Below are positions 1 through 8,798 of a DNA stretch of 64,000 nt, piece by piece (position 1 is the stretch's first letter; each line of letters starts with the position of its first letter). The translations under genes and the position numbers were made by a program. The DNA comes from Lentisphaeria bacterium UBA1732 (lineage in GTDB: Bacteria > Verrucomicrobiota > Lentisphaeria > Victivallales > UBA1829), in assembly GCA_002315855.1 (NCBI GenBank), contig DCIG01000040.1:95187-159186 (forward strand). Reading direction: 5' to 3'. Below the pieces are notes generated by a model. The model searched no databases and had not been told where the DNA came from. It saw only the letters and a list, made by a program, of their open reading frames with translations.

Positions 1-870
1 GTTCAGCTCCCCATTGATAAGATTTTCAACGGTATTCATGAAGCAGTCGCGAAAAAAAATTCTGCCGGCGGTCATGACGCCGCACTTGCCATCATGACCA
101 CGGACACACGCTGCAAGGAAACTGCCGTTCAAGTGGAAATCGACGGGAAAGTCGTTACGGTCGGCGGCATGACCAAAGGTGCAGGCATGATTGCGCCTCA
201 CATGTTCCCGGCGGTACCTCATGCCACCATGCTTTGCACGGTTACCACCGATGCCGCCGTATCACCGGAAGATCTGACGAAGTTTCTGACCGATGCCGTT
301 GCCGTGTCATTCAACCGTATCACCGTCGACAATGACATGAGCACCAATGATACCTGTTTTTTGCTTGCAAACGGCCTTTCCAGCGCAGAAATCGTCTATG
401 ACGGGTCTAACACCGCCTCGAAGTTTGCCGCCGCTGTAACGCACGTTGTACAGGTTTTGGCGCGTGGCATGGTGATGGACGGCGAAGGCTCCAGCAAATT
501 TGTGGAAGTCCGCGTTACCGGCGCACGGGATGCCCATGATGCTCATCTCTGTGCGAAAGCCATTGCCGACTCCATGCTCTGCAAAACTGCATGGTTCGGC
601 GGCGATCCGAACTGGGGACGCGTTCTTGCGGCGGCCGGTTATTCCGGCGCACATTTCAGCCCGGAAAATGTTTCTTTGGATTACGACGAAATGCCGGTCG
701 TCCGCAGAGGCATGGATGCAGGGACACCTGAAGAATCTCTCTGCATCGTTATGAAACGCCGGGAATTTACCGTGAAACTTGATTTGGGTGAAGGCACTGC
801 CGCCGATATTATGTGGACCAGCGACATCACCTACGATTACGTGAAAATCAATGCCGATTATCATACCTGA
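1..870 (+). CDS. argJ: Glutamate N-acetyltransferase / amino-acid N-acetyltransferase ArgJ (5' partial)
   Basis: The reading frame is open from the first base, so the gene starts upstream of the window and only about 289 C-terminal residues are seen. ArgJ moves the acetyl group from N-acetylornithine to glutamate in the cyclic arginine pathway. The conserved ATML motif, where the precursor cleaves itself between Ala and Thr to expose the nucleophilic Thr, is present (Thr at visible residue 76), as is the family-typical IMTTDT segment before it. The C-terminal part ends in the usual short hydrophilic tail. It lies 24 bp upstream of argB, so the two are very likely one arginine operon. The ArgJ family is well conserved and the call is firm; only the true start is unknown. 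Confidence 0.93.
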   Translation, partial: VQLPIDKIFNGIHEAVAKKNSAGGHDAALAIMTTDTRCKETAVQVEIDGKVVTVGGMTKGAGMIAPHMFPAVPHATMLCTVTTDAAVSPEDLTKFLTDAVAVSFNRITVDNDMSTNDTCFLLANGLSSAEIVYDGSNTASKFAAAVTHVVQVLARGMVMDGEGSSKFVEVRVTGARDAHDAHLCAKAIADSMLCKTAWFGGDPNWGRVLAAAGYSGAHFSPENVSLDYDEMPVVRRGMDAGTPEESLCIVMKRREFTVKLDLGEGTAADIMWTSDITYDYVKINADYHT

Positions 871-894
871 TGAATCGGGAAAGGATACAGACTT

Positions 895-1776
895 ATGATA
901 CAGGATTCAATCATTCATAAAGCGGAAATCCTGATGGAGGCTCTCCCCTACATTCAGCAATTTCGCAACACCGTTGCAGTCGTGAAATTCGGCGGCAGTG
1001 CGATGGAAAATCCCGAACTCACCCGCATGACGATGCAGGATATCGTAATGCTGGAAGCGATCGGCATGAAAGTCGTGGTCGTCCATGGCGGCGGCAAAGC
1101 CATCACCGCCCGTCTGAAAGAGCTGGAAATCCCGACGCAGTTCATCAATGGCTTCCGCATGACCTGCGAAAAAACGATTTCCGTGGTGGATGATGTTCTT
1201 CACAATGTCGTGAACCGCAGCCTCGTGGAAGACATTCGTTCCATCGGCGGCACCGGAGCCCAGATTTCCGGCAAGAAAATTCTCCGCAGTGAAAAAATGT
1301 ATTCCACCAATCCCGAAACCGGAGAAAAAGTGGACATCGGCTTCGTAGGCAAGGTAATTGCCGTGAATCCGAAACCGATTCTGGATGCTCTTGATTTCCG
1401 CATTATCCCGGTGATTACACCGCTTGCCGAAGACTTCATGGGACAGCCCTATAACATCAATGCCGATGTTGCCGCCTGCGAAATCGCCAAGTCGCTTCGT
1501 GCCCGCAAACTGGTCTTCCTCAGCGATGTCCCCGGCGTTCTCCGCGACCCGAAAGACGAATCCAGCCGGATTTCCATTATCCGCACCGGCGATGTGGCTG
1601 ATCTTGTGGCGAACGGTACTCTTTCCGGCGGAATGCTCCCGAAAATCCAAAGCTGCACCGATGCCATTGAACACGGCGTAACACAGGTTCACATGATTGA
1701 CGGACGCACTCCGCACTCTCTGCTTTTGGAAATCTTCACGCACAAGGGTATCGGCACTCAGATTATCCGCGGGTAA
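895..1776 (+). CDS. argB: Acetylglutamate kinase ArgB
   Basis: 293 residues, the usual NAGK length. It phosphorylates N-acetyl-L-glutamate with ATP, the step after ArgJ in arginine synthesis. Seen in the sequence: the amino-acid-kinase opening VVKFGGSAM and the VVVHGGGKAI loop near the N-terminus, and the LSDVPGV nucleotide-binding segment in the C-terminal half. The ATG is preceded by an AAGGA sequence about ten bases upstream. It follows argJ closely and is followed by a strong hairpin terminator, so argJ-argB close the operon. Whether the enzyme is arginine-feedback inhibited was not established; the N-terminus does have an extension of about 25 residues before the first strand, which in sensitive NAGKs carries the regulatory helix. 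Confidence 0.95.
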   Translation: MIQDSIIHKAEILMEALPYIQQFRNTVAVVKFGGSAMENPELTRMTMQDIVMLEAIGMKVVVVHGGGKAITARLKELEIPTQFINGFRMTCEKTISVVDDVLHNVVNRSLVEDIRSIGGTGAQISGKKILRSEKMYSTNPETGEKVDIGFVGKVIAVNPKPILDALDFRIIPVITPLAEDFMGQPYNINADVAACEIAKSLRARKLVFLSDVPGVLRDPKDESSRISIIRTGDVADLVANGTLSGGMLPKIQSCTDAIEHGVTQVHMIDGRTPHSLLLEIFTHKGIGTQIIRG

Positions 1777-1806
1777 GCATTCTCTGCGGCATCATCTTTC
1801 CAAAGC

Positions 1807-1856
1807 AATATCCCCCTGCATTTGCTCCATTGGAAATGCAAGGGGATATTCTTTTG
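1807..1856 (+). terminator. Rho-independent terminator after argB
   Basis: A 17-bp stem (1807-1823 against 1834-1850) with one mismatch and a 10-base loop, followed by CTTTTG. It lies 30 bp after the argB stop and also faces the convergent gene ending at 1914, so it may serve both strands. Confidence 0.8.
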
Positions 1857-1913
1857 CTGAAAATACCTCGGAAACGCCTGAAAACGTGTCATCCGCGGCT
1901 CAAAGCGGATTCC

Positions 1914-2627
1914 TTAATCTTCCTTGGGGTCCGGATCATACAGGTAGAAGGAACAGCTGTCGCAGAAGATGAGGTTTCCTTTGTGTGCCTCATTCAGGAT
2001 ATGAGGCGGCAGCTTCATACTGCAATTCGGGCAAGTCCCGTTCGTAATTCTGCCGACAGGCGTTCCCTTTCCCGTGGCAAGCATTCTGCGGTAAGTATCC
2101 AGCGTTGAAGCAGGTATTCTTGCCGCAAGGATTTCCGAATGTTTCTTCTTGTCGATGATTTCCTTCTGAATGGCGACTTTCAGCGCGTCCAGTTCGCGGA
2201 CTTCTTTTTGTGCAAGCCGTCCCACAGCACGGTAATGCCGTTCCGCCTGCACAATCTGCTCTTTCGCCTTTTCCTGTTCATCCATGAGCTCCAGTTCTTT
2301 TGTTTCGGAATCGGAAATTTTCACTTTTGCAGTTGCCAAATCCGCCATAATGGCCTGATATTCGGCGACCTTTTTAATTCCGCCGGATTTGATTTGCAGA
2401 TTGTGATGATTCTCCTGCAAACTCTGCGTGATTGCCGCCTGCTGTTTCTGCTGTTTTTCGATATTCAGCAGATGTGTTTTCGCATCATCCAGAGCATCAC
2501 ACACATCATCAAATTCTTTCACGAGCTTTGCCCGCTCTACGGGGATTGTGGCAAGCTTGATATTCAGTGCGCGAATTCGCATATCTATCTGCTGCAGAGC
2601 CAGTACATCTTCGACTGTTTTTTTCAT
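1914..2627 (-). CDS. C4-type zinc-ribbon, coiled-coil protein (DUF164/zf-RING_7 family, CdsZ-like)
   Basis: 237 residues. About residues 1-175 are heptad-rich and charged, consistent with a long antiparallel coiled coil. The C-terminal part holds two CxxC pairs (CPNC and CDSC, about 21 residues apart) forming a zinc ribbon. This is the architecture of COG1579, which includes chlamydial CdsZ/CT398, a scaffold reported to contact type III secretion and transcription components; members occur widely outside Chlamydiae and their general role is unknown. The start is set by a strong AAGGAG ribosome-binding site ending eight bases before the ATG. It lies 92 bp downstream of the SUMF/M6 gene on the same strand. 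Confidence 0.85.
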   Translation of the reverse strand: MKKTVEDVLALQQIDMRIRALNIKLATIPVERAKLVKEFDDVCDALDDAKTHLLNIEKQQKQQAAITQSLQENHHNLQIKSGGIKKVAEYQAIMADLATAKVKISDSETKELELMDEQEKAKEQIVQAERHYRAVGRLAQKEVRELDALKVAIQKEIIDKKKHSEILAARIPASTLDTYRRMLATGKGTPVGRITNGTCPNCSMKLPPHILNEAHKGNLIFCDSCSFYLYDPDPKED

Positions 2628-2719
2628 GATGATCTCCTTGTTTTTGAAATGTGCATTGTTTTTCAGATTGATTCAGTCCGCCCGAACCCGAAACGGTCGT
2701 CTGTTTTCGGGAAGGAGCT

Positions 2720-4906
2720 CTATTTGGCTGACATGCCCGGCTTCCCGACGGTCAGAATCAGGTCCTTCCCGTCCCGTTCGATATTGGTGATTTCCAAGCC
2801 GGAATCCGAACCGTCCCACCACTTGCTGTCGGGGGTTGTGCTGTTCCCGAATTTCGTATACTTCGGAGGGAAGAAATAATCATCTTTTGTACCGCCGGAA
2901 TGGTTGCGCACATCGGTGCTTTCCAACAGAAATTTTCCATGAGCCTGTTCCAGCGAGATTTCAAAATGCTTCTGTTCCGTCATTTCCTCATTTTCACTGT
3001 CATCTTTTTCAGCATCGTCCACATGCCAGATTGCAAGACCTTGAGACGGCAACACATTATCTGCGGCACTTCCCGAATTGCGGTTTTCCAGCAGGAAATA
3101 CTCGTATGGATTCGCCGGGTTGCGCCAGATATAGCCGTAATTGCCGTTCGCCGGAATTCTGACCTTGCCATTTGCCGGAAGCGGCATAGCGGGCAGCCAT
3201 CCCAGACGGTAGCGGAATACACCGCACATGGAAGTCGGATTTGTCTGCTTGTTGGTACCGGGTTCATACATTCCTCGCCCCATGATGCAGTGATTGCCCA
3301 GTCCCTGAGATGCTTTCTGCTGATTTTTCGGGGTTTTCGTGGATTTGTCGCCATAATCCACATAGTCATCAAAACCGAACACCTGATGCATAGCCTCATG
3401 AACCAGTACGCTCACTTGCGGTTTTTCACCGATTCCGCACAGGATGCAGCTGTTCGCATGAATCCTGCCGCCGGGAAGCCATACCTGTTCATTGCCCCAT
3501 AACCACATCTGACAGGGCCACAGACCATCGAATGTACTGTTCCGCGAATACATGGTCGTAAAGGCTCTCAGGTATCCTTCTGCATCGTGGGAATACTTGT
3601 CGTAATCCTTGTTTTTGTCCAGCCACGTAACAGCCTCGCGAATCAGGCGTTCGCCGCCCTTGAAGCGTTCCCCCTGCTGATAGTGTTTCCGTTCGTCCTG
3701 AGCAAATGTATAGCCCACTACGTCAAACTGAAGCAGGCATCGTCCCCGCGACTGGTTGAAGAAATACCCTGCCAGAGACCATTTGTTCCCGTAACCGTTA
3801 TAATCCAGCTTGTTGAAGAAATCTTCCATACTCTCTTTCGAGATGATGGCGGATTCCGGGTCATCGAAAAAGCACATCAGCATTGCGAGGCCGAGGATTT
3901 TATTCACATGCAGCGGCTTCTCTTCATAGACTTTCTTCGGTTCGTTCCGGGACGCTTTGGGTCTCAGTACGATACGGAATCCCGTTGAGAAATTTGCCGT
4001 CGTCTTCTCAATCGGCTCGCGGAATACTGCCGTCGGCAGAAACCGCCTGGAAATTTCACCTGCCAATGGAGTCGTCTGCACAGCTGTCCCGCCTGAAGTA
4101 CATGCTCCGGGGGAGGAATGCCACGACCCGCCCATGCGCGTACACAGTTCCAGACCGGGAAATGCCACATCAATCCAATCGCAAGTCAGTTCATCCACAT
4201 TTCCGTGCATATCGTAAAGCCCCCAGGCATTCGGCTTTTTCTGCCCGACTGCCGACACGCCTTTGGCATTCCCGCGATACCAGCCGACTTCATTCAGCTC
4301 ATTGGAACGCGGAGTCCGGCGTTCATGGGTGCTGGTCCACATCATATCTTTCCCGCTGTTCAGTTGAGTAGTCGTCCCGGCACGGCACGCATATTCCCAT
4401 TCCGCAGTCGTCGGAATCGCAAATTCGCGTTTCCCTTTTCCTTTGAAAACGAGCTGATTCAGCCGGTCGCAGAATTTCTGTGCATTCTTCAGCGACACAT
4501 AGTACACCGGCATGTTTTCGCCCGTCCCGTACAGCTTTGCACCGCTTGAAAAATCATCTTTCAGCTTTTCCTGCGTAGTCCCCATCACGGCCTGCCATTG
4601 TGCCTGCGTAACCTCATAAACTCCCGCAGCAAGCTCACCTGACGCAAAGGTATGAATAATCCGTCCTTCCGCATCCGTTTTTTCATTGGGAAGCGGTTTC
4701 CGGTTCTCAAAAACAGCGATTGACCCCGCCGGAAGCTGATTCAACCGGATCGATACACTGTCGGAAAGTTTCACCGTGATTTCACGGACAGATGCCCCCG
4801 GTTCCGCCATTTTCTCAATCAGTTCTGCAGCAGAACACACAGCGTTCTGCACCAGTATCATAGCGCAGACAGCTGCACTGAAAAAAATTCGGCAGTATGG
4901 CTTCAT
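2720..4906 (-). CDS. Secreted protein with N-terminal SUMF1/FGE-like domain and C-terminal M6-like metalloprotease domain
   Basis: 728 residues with a signal peptide (about residues 1-27, cleavage near CSAAE). Residues about 90-325 match the formylglycine-generating-enzyme/sulfatase-modifying-factor fold: the VTQAQWQAVMG opening, the IPTTAEWEYACRAGT segment, WGLYDMHGNVDELTCDW and a closing GFRIVLR strand. The C-terminal half holds HEAMHQVFGFDD at about residue 503, an HExxH zinc motif with an Asp at the expected third-ligand position, then a GLAIWHVDD segment as in M6 (immune inhibitor A-like) peptidases. In secreted proteins the SUMF fold is often a non-catalytic or ligand-binding module, so FGE activity is doubtful. 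Substrate is unknown. The ATG has a GGAAAGGAG ribosome-binding site about ten bases upstream. Confidence 0.8.
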   Translation of the reverse strand: MKPYCRIFFSAAVCAMILVQNAVCSAAELIEKMAEPGASVREITVKLSDSVSIRLNQLPAGSIAVFENRKPLPNEKTDAEGRIIHTFASGELAAGVYEVTQAQWQAVMGTTQEKLKDDFSSGAKLYGTGENMPVYYVSLKNAQKFCDRLNQLVFKGKGKREFAIPTTAEWEYACRAGTTTQLNSGKDMMWTSTHERRTPRSNELNEVGWYRGNAKGVSAVGQKKPNAWGLYDMHGNVDELTCDWIDVAFPGLELCTRMGGSWHSSPGACTSGGTAVQTTPLAGEISRRFLPTAVFREPIEKTTANFSTGFRIVLRPKASRNEPKKVYEEKPLHVNKILGLAMLMCFFDDPESAIISKESMEDFFNKLDYNGYGNKWSLAGYFFNQSRGRCLLQFDVVGYTFAQDERKHYQQGERFKGGERLIREAVTWLDKNKDYDKYSHDAEGYLRAFTTMYSRNSTFDGLWPCQMWLWGNEQVWLPGGRIHANSCILCGIGEKPQVSVLVHEAMHQVFGFDDYVDYGDKSTKTPKNQQKASQGLGNHCIMGRGMYEPGTNKQTNPTSMCGVFRYRLGWLPAMPLPANGKVRIPANGNYGYIWRNPANPYEYFLLENRNSGSAADNVLPSQGLAIWHVDDAEKDDSENEEMTEQKHFEISLEQAHGKFLLESTDVRNHSGGTKDDYFFPPKYTKFGNSTTPDSKWWDGSDSGLEITNIERDGKDLILTVGKPGMSAK

Positions 4907-5187
4907 GATCGGGGGGAACTCCTTTCCACGGGACTTTTGAATTTTGACTTACATGTTTTCGTCAAGGAATATAGCACCGTTTTCCACATTTATCAACTGC
5001 AATCTTCCCTGACTTTTGCGCTTTTTTCATAAAAATCCTTCATTCAGCTCTTAAGGAAGGATCATTCACTCATCAGCGGCAGCCGGCTCCGGTTATATTT
5101 CTCTTATTTTCATGAAAAAAGCACGATTCCTCTGAAAAACGTTCGTAATATCATGAAACAAGGTGTATATTAAATAATACAGTTACC

Positions 5188-5216
5188 GCACATCATCTGG
5201 ATGTGCCGTCTTTTTT
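5188..5216 (+). terminator. Terminator-like hairpin in the panD leader
   Basis: GCACATC (5188-5194) pairs with GATGTGC (5200-5206) across a 5-base loop and is followed by CGTC and six T residues (5211-5216). No plus-strand gene precedes it, so it may be an attenuator in the panD leader or the end of a short RNA starting near the TATATT box at 5166. Confidence 0.45.
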
Positions 5217-5224
5217 GACAACCT

Positions 5225-5267
5225 GAGCTGATTTCAAAATGTTGCGCGACATCTTTCTTTTCAGCTC
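5225..5267. repeat. 43-bp palindromic mini-element upstream of panD
   Basis: Begins GAGCTGATTTCAAA and ends TCAGCTC, with an inner ATGT/ACAT pair, so it can fold as a hairpin. The same ends and almost the same length occur at 21379-21421 and 47845-47886, and the left end also begins the longer copies near 12.3 and 44.6 kb. Confidence 0.65.
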
Positions 5268-5313
5268 CAATGTATCTCCGTTCACGGAGATGTTCTCAAT
5301 CTGTTTAGGATGA

Positions 5314-5706
5314 ATGATCAGCATGACGCTTGAACTTCTCAAAGGTAAAATTCATCGTGCCAGACTAACCGGCTGTGATGTCGATTATGAGGGAAGTCTG
5401 GCCATTGACCTGAACTATCTGGATGAGGCTGGGATTTTGCCATACGAACGCATTCTCGTGGTAAATGCCACCAACGGACAGCGTTTGGAAACCTATGCAA
5501 TCCCCGCTGAACGCGGAAGCGGGACTTTCCTGCTCAACGGAGCGGCTGCTCACCGCGGTAAAATCGGCGACATCGTTACCATTATGTGTTTCGCATTCTT
5601 CAATGAAGAGGAAGCAAAGACGCATCTTCCGAAAATCGTTGTTTTGAACGAGAAGAACGAGATTATCACACGCCGCCGCGGACCAAATCCGGTTGCCTCA
5701 TTTTAA
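5314..5706 (+). CDS. panD: Aspartate 1-decarboxylase PanD (pyruvoyl-dependent proenzyme)
   Basis: 130 residues, the normal length. It decarboxylates L-aspartate to beta-alanine for pantothenate and CoA. The KIHRARLTG opening, the YEGS site (self-cleavage between Gly and Ser, Ser becoming the pyruvoyl group), the NATNGQRLETY strand and the ERGSGTFLLNGAAAH segment are all present. Two in-frame ATGs compete, 5314 and 5323. AGGA at 5307-5310 is close to the first (3 bases) and far from the second (12 bases), so the start is uncertain; homologues begin near the second. The gene stands alone, without panB or panC nearby. Confidence 0.93.
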   Translation: MISMTLELLKGKIHRARLTGCDVDYEGSLAIDLNYLDEAGILPYERILVVNATNGQRLETYAIPAERGSGTFLLNGAAAHRGKIGDIVTIMCFAFFNEEEAKTHLPKIVVLNEKNEIITRRRGPNPVASF

Positions 5707-5710
5707 GCTG

Positions 5711-5763
5711 AAAGCCGATTTCAATCAAATCACAAGGATTTGTGAAATCGGCTTTGCATTTTA
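5711..5763 (+). terminator. Terminator after panD
   Basis: AAAGCCGATTTCA (5711-5723) pairs with TGAAATCGGCTTT (5743-5755), extended inside by CAAATC/GATTTG around a 5-base loop, followed by GCATTTT. A very stable stem directly after the panD stop. Confidence 0.85.
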
Positions 5764-5769
5764 AACAAA

Positions 5770-5816
5770 GTGGAAAATTCCCGACCTTGAATGAAAGGAA
5801 TTTTCCACTGTTTTTT
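5770..5816. terminator. Second, bidirectional terminator between panD and the aldo/keto reductase
   Basis: GTGGAAAATTCC (5770-5781) pairs perfectly with GGAATTTTCCAC (5797-5808), followed on the plus strand by TGTTTTTT. On the minus strand it is followed by CTTTGTTTAAAA, so it can end the convergent reductase transcript as well. Confidence 0.8.
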
Positions 5817-5856
5817 GGGGAATGAGGAAACAACTCTTTCCTTTTTGACCGCCTGA

Positions 5857-6807
5857 TTACGGACGATCGAAAACATCCTGCGGGAGATCGCGGTCAAAGC
5901 ATCCCATGCACTCGCGCAGATGTTCTTCACTGGACGCAGTGAACAGCGGAATCCCCTGAATCCCCGGATAATCCGCAGTATAGCGCAGGCAAAGCTGAGA
6001 CTGGGTAAGACCGGTTTCGGCGGCAAGACGGTTCATGCGTTCTGCGGCCTTCGGAAATTCCGGTGTTTCCACAAATTTGCGAATGCGTTCCCATGTTTCA
6101 GGATTGTTGTAGGCGGAAAAGACACCATGTGCCATGGATGAACAGGACATCACGGTTACACCGCTTTTACGGTGGTAGTCTGCAAAATCTTTATTCCACA
6201 GGGTGATGGTCTTGTCGCGGGGAGGATTCATTGCGCCGATACCGGGGTTGACCGTCATTTGGTCGGCGACAAAGCCGGTGAAACCATGTTCTGCGGCGTA
6301 CTTGCCGGCTTCCATCATGCGGGCAATCGACCAGTTGGAGGAGCCGTAATATTTGATTTTGCCTTGTTTTCTTGCAGCTTCACAGGCTTCCATGAGTTCT
6401 GCAATCGGGACTTCCGGGTTGTCTCGATGGAAAAGATACAGGTCAATGCAGTCCGTCTGCAAGGATTTGAGCGAGCCGTCCAAGTCTTCCATGAAGAATT
6501 TTGCGCCGACGCGCTGCTCCATGGTCTTCATATCGTAGTGGCAGCACTTGGAGCAGATTACGAACTGATCGCGCTTGCCGGTTCTCTTGAAATAGTCGCC
6601 GAGAATGCGTTCACTGCGGTTTTTTTCGCCCGGAACCCATTCCGAATATGCGCGGGCAGTATCAATGAAGTTGCCGCCGAGGTCAAGGAAAATGTCAAGA
6701 AGTCTTCCTGCAAGCTCTTCTGAAACATTGGCGATACCAATTTTGATTTGTCCGAAGCACAGAGGCGACACATCCAAATTGGTGGAATTCATACGGATTT
6801 TTTTCAT
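5857..6807 (-). CDS. Aldo/keto reductase family oxidoreductase
   Basis: 316 residues from the chosen ATG (MKKIRMNST), which has an AAAGG site about ten bases upstream; the frame is open for a further 25 codons but that part does not resemble the family. Visible features are the GGNFIDTARAYS segment with the Asp and Tyr of the catalytic tetrad, a Lys in the following VICSK strand, the IDLYLFHRDNP strand with the His, and a YYGSSNWS segment as in the AKR TIM barrel. These enzymes reduce aldehydes or sugar-type carbonyls with NAD(P)H; the substrate cannot be told. Transcribed alone, convergent with panD. Confidence 0.88.
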   Translation of the reverse strand: MKKIRMNSTNLDVSPLCFGQIKIGIANVSEELAGRLLDIFLDLGGNFIDTARAYSEWVPGEKNRSERILGDYFKRTGKRDQFVICSKCCHYDMKTMEQRVGAKFFMEDLDGSLKSLQTDCIDLYLFHRDNPEVPIAELMEACEAARKQGKIKYYGSSNWSIARMMEAGKYAAEHGFTGFVADQMTVNPGIGAMNPPRDKTITLWNKDFADYHRKSGVTVMSCSSMAHGVFSAYNNPETWERIRKFVETPEFPKAAERMNRLAAETGLTQSQLCLRYTADYPGIQGIPLFTASSEEHLRECMGCFDRDLPQDVFDRP

Positions 6808-7349
6808 GATAACGAACCTTTCGATGAGAATCGGGAACCGGATTCCATGTTTTTTCAGCACAGAAACGAATCTGGCCCCCATTATGAAAATAATCGCTTC
6901 TTTTATTGATAATATACCTCATAACCATGAACAAATCAACTATTATCCCGTCTACAGTGATTGAGTATAGTGTTTGTATCCATCAATTTGACATTTTTGT
7001 ACATTCCCGCCATATCAAACAATCGAACAGCGATGACGTAAATCTTGCCGGGAAATGCTTTTTCCTCCGTTCAAAACTTGATTTTCTGCAAAAAACATCT
7101 ATAGTAATACGTTAGGGGTATCTCCATATCATACGAAACAGATGTACTTTTTATGGATGTGTGAAAAACAGTTTTGAAACGTTTGAAGATGACTGCCTGA
7201 ACTGCAACCGAAAATGCACAAAACCGGACTTTATACAGACAAAAAAGACAAGAGAGCTGATATATCGAGATAGCCTCAGGCCGATTTTCAAATTCATTCT
7301 AACTGATTGGGAATCGGGCTCATTCGTTTTTTCATTCTGAAGGTTCAAT
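6808..7349. other. Divergent intergenic region between the aldo/keto reductase and the polysaccharide operon
   Basis: About 540 AT-rich bases with no credible gene. It should carry both promoters. It contains a 27-bp sequence (7224-7250) repeated near fabH at 16140-16166, followed by a GAGCTGA that may be a decayed end of the palindromic repeat family. Confidence 0.5.
7224..7250 (+). repeat. 27-bp intergenic repeat, copy 1
   Basis: A 27-base sequence beginning CCGGACTTTATACAGAC matches 16140-16166 at 24 of 27 positions. Both copies are in the same orientation and in non-coding DNA. Function unknown. Confidence 0.5.
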
Positions 7350-8798
7350 ATGATCAGCATAAAAGATTTTTTCTGCCGTACTCCAAACGATGAATTGTTT
7401 TATGAAAAAGGACTTCTCTCAGGCTTCCGCCTGAAAGCAGTATCCGTTTTTTTGATTCTGGCGATTGCCGCCCTGCCGTTTGACAGTATCAAATGGGGGC
7501 CGTCCTATTGGATGCGGCATCTGACCTTTTATTTCCATTTCCTTGCGATTGTGTTTGCAGTTCCCGAACTGATTCATTTCGTTTTGAAAGAAAAAATCGT
7601 CCGTATCGTGGCTGCGATTTTCGGCTTGTTCTTGCTGTGGTCGTTTGTTCCGAGCTGTCTTTTGCAGCCGCTGAATGCCGCTTCCCTCAAAACATGGCTA
7701 ATTGAGGTAAAAGCGGATATTCTGTGGATGGGGATTGCCTATACATTCACGGCACTTTTTCTGATTCTTCCGGCAAAAGACCGCCCGATTATCCTTGCTC
7801 GCGGACTCTATGCGTTTACGCTGACCTCGTTTCTGCATGTGCTGATTGAAATCGGCTGGATACTGGGAATACCGGGCTGTGAAGATTTTCTGATTTTCCT
7901 GGGGAAAAACGTTCGTATCACGCTCTTTTCCTGCGACTGGTATCCTCCCGTACTGTGGAGTGATTTGCGGGTTCGTTCATGGTTTTCCGAACCGTCTTAC
8001 TGCGCCATTATGATGTGTTTTGCAGTGATGATGCTGACCATGGATTATCTGGAACGTCATGCCAAAATATCCATGGTCTGTGCCTGTATCTGTTCGGTCA
8101 GTCTTGCATTGACACAGAGCCGGACAGGTTTCATTCTGCTGTGGCTGGGGGCTTTCTGCCTGCTCTTTTTTACAGCGATTCAGTTTGGGAAAACAGGCTT
8201 TCTGAAAGTATTGAAAGCCTGTATCCTGCCTGCGATTGCTTTTTCCCTGTCATTTACGATTTCCCCGTCGGTCTTTTCATCGTCTTCCACAGTTAGAAAC
8301 AGTAAAATAAAAGCAGCCTCCGAATTTTTCACGGGAGGTTCGACTTCGACACGGAAATCACTGCTGACCGCAGAAAGTACAGCGGCGTTGGAACATCCTT
8401 TGACGGGCGGCGGTGCAGGCTATCAGGAAAAACGTGTTTGGGAACTTCTCCGGGAATGCGACCAAACAACGCTGACAGGCGAATGCCGGCTTTGGGTGAA
8501 ATACAATGCGATTCCGAATCTTTGCCACTATTTCCATTGGCTGATAGACTTCGGACCAATCGGATTCATTGCCGCAACATTTCTGCTGACACTCCCGCTC
8601 GTTTTATTTTTCTGCGTGTTCCTGCGGAAAAAGCCATACGGCAATTCCTTTTTCCTTTCCGGCTTTACGGCATGTTCCGCCGCATTCATGCAGATTCACT
8701 GTATGCAGGCCATGTACCATTATACACACATGTTTGTGTACGGCATTAACCTTGCATTCGCGATTTTGTTTTTCAGGACGGAGAAAAAATCACAATGA
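7350..8798 (+). CDS. O-antigen ligase/polymerase-like membrane protein
   Basis: 482 residues with about ten to twelve hydrophobic segments. A large loop before the last membrane segments (about residues 305-395, containing STRKS and HPLTGGGAGYQ) resembles the periplasmic loop of WaaL/Wzy-type proteins, with a HYFHWLIDFGPIGF segment following as in O-antigen ligases. Such proteins polymerise or ligate lipid-linked oligosaccharides on the outer face of the inner membrane. It is first in a four-gene run with a flippase and two glycosyltransferases; its stop overlaps the next start by four bases (ATGA). Whether it acts as polymerase or ligase cannot be decided from sequence. Confidence 0.75.
   Translation: MISIKDFFCRTPNDELFYEKGLLSGFRLKAVSVFLILAIAALPFDSIKWGPSYWMRHLTFYFHFLAIVFAVPELIHFVLKEKIVRIVAAIFGLFLLWSFVPSCLLQPLNAASLKTWLIEVKADILWMGIAYTFTALFLILPAKDRPIILARGLYAFTLTSFLHVLIEIGWILGIPGCEDFLIFLGKNVRITLFSCDWYPPVLWSDLRVRSWFSEPSYCAIMMCFAVMMLTMDYLERHAKISMVCACICSVSLALTQSRTGFILLWLGAFCLLFFTAIQFGKTGFLKVLKACILPAIAFSLSFTISPSVFSSSSTVRNSKIKAASEFFTGGSTSTRKSLLTAESTAALEHPLTGGGAGYQEKRVWELLRECDQTTLTGECRLWVKYNAIPNLCHYFHWLIDFGPIGFIAATFLLTLPLVLFFCVFLRKKPYGNSFFLSGFTACSAAFMQIHCMQAMYHYTHMFVYGINLAFAILFFRTEKKSQ

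Larger units (their letters stand above)
4907..5313. other. Divergent intergenic region between the SUMF/M6 gene and panD
   Basis: About 400 bp with no credible gene. It must hold the promoters for both flanking genes. It contains a hairpin with a T-run (5188-5216) and a 43-bp palindromic repeat (5225-5267), listed separately. A TATATT box at 5166-5171 could be a -10 element for the panD side, but its -35 is poor. Confidence 0.6.

Noticed and set aside
1778..1972. Small plus-strand frames after argB
   Set aside because: They run through the argB terminator and into the end of the convergent zinc-ribbon gene.
5225..5267. Reading the palindromic element before panD as a protein-binding operator only
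   Set aside because: The same ends and length recur at other unrelated genes, so a dispersed repeat explains it better.
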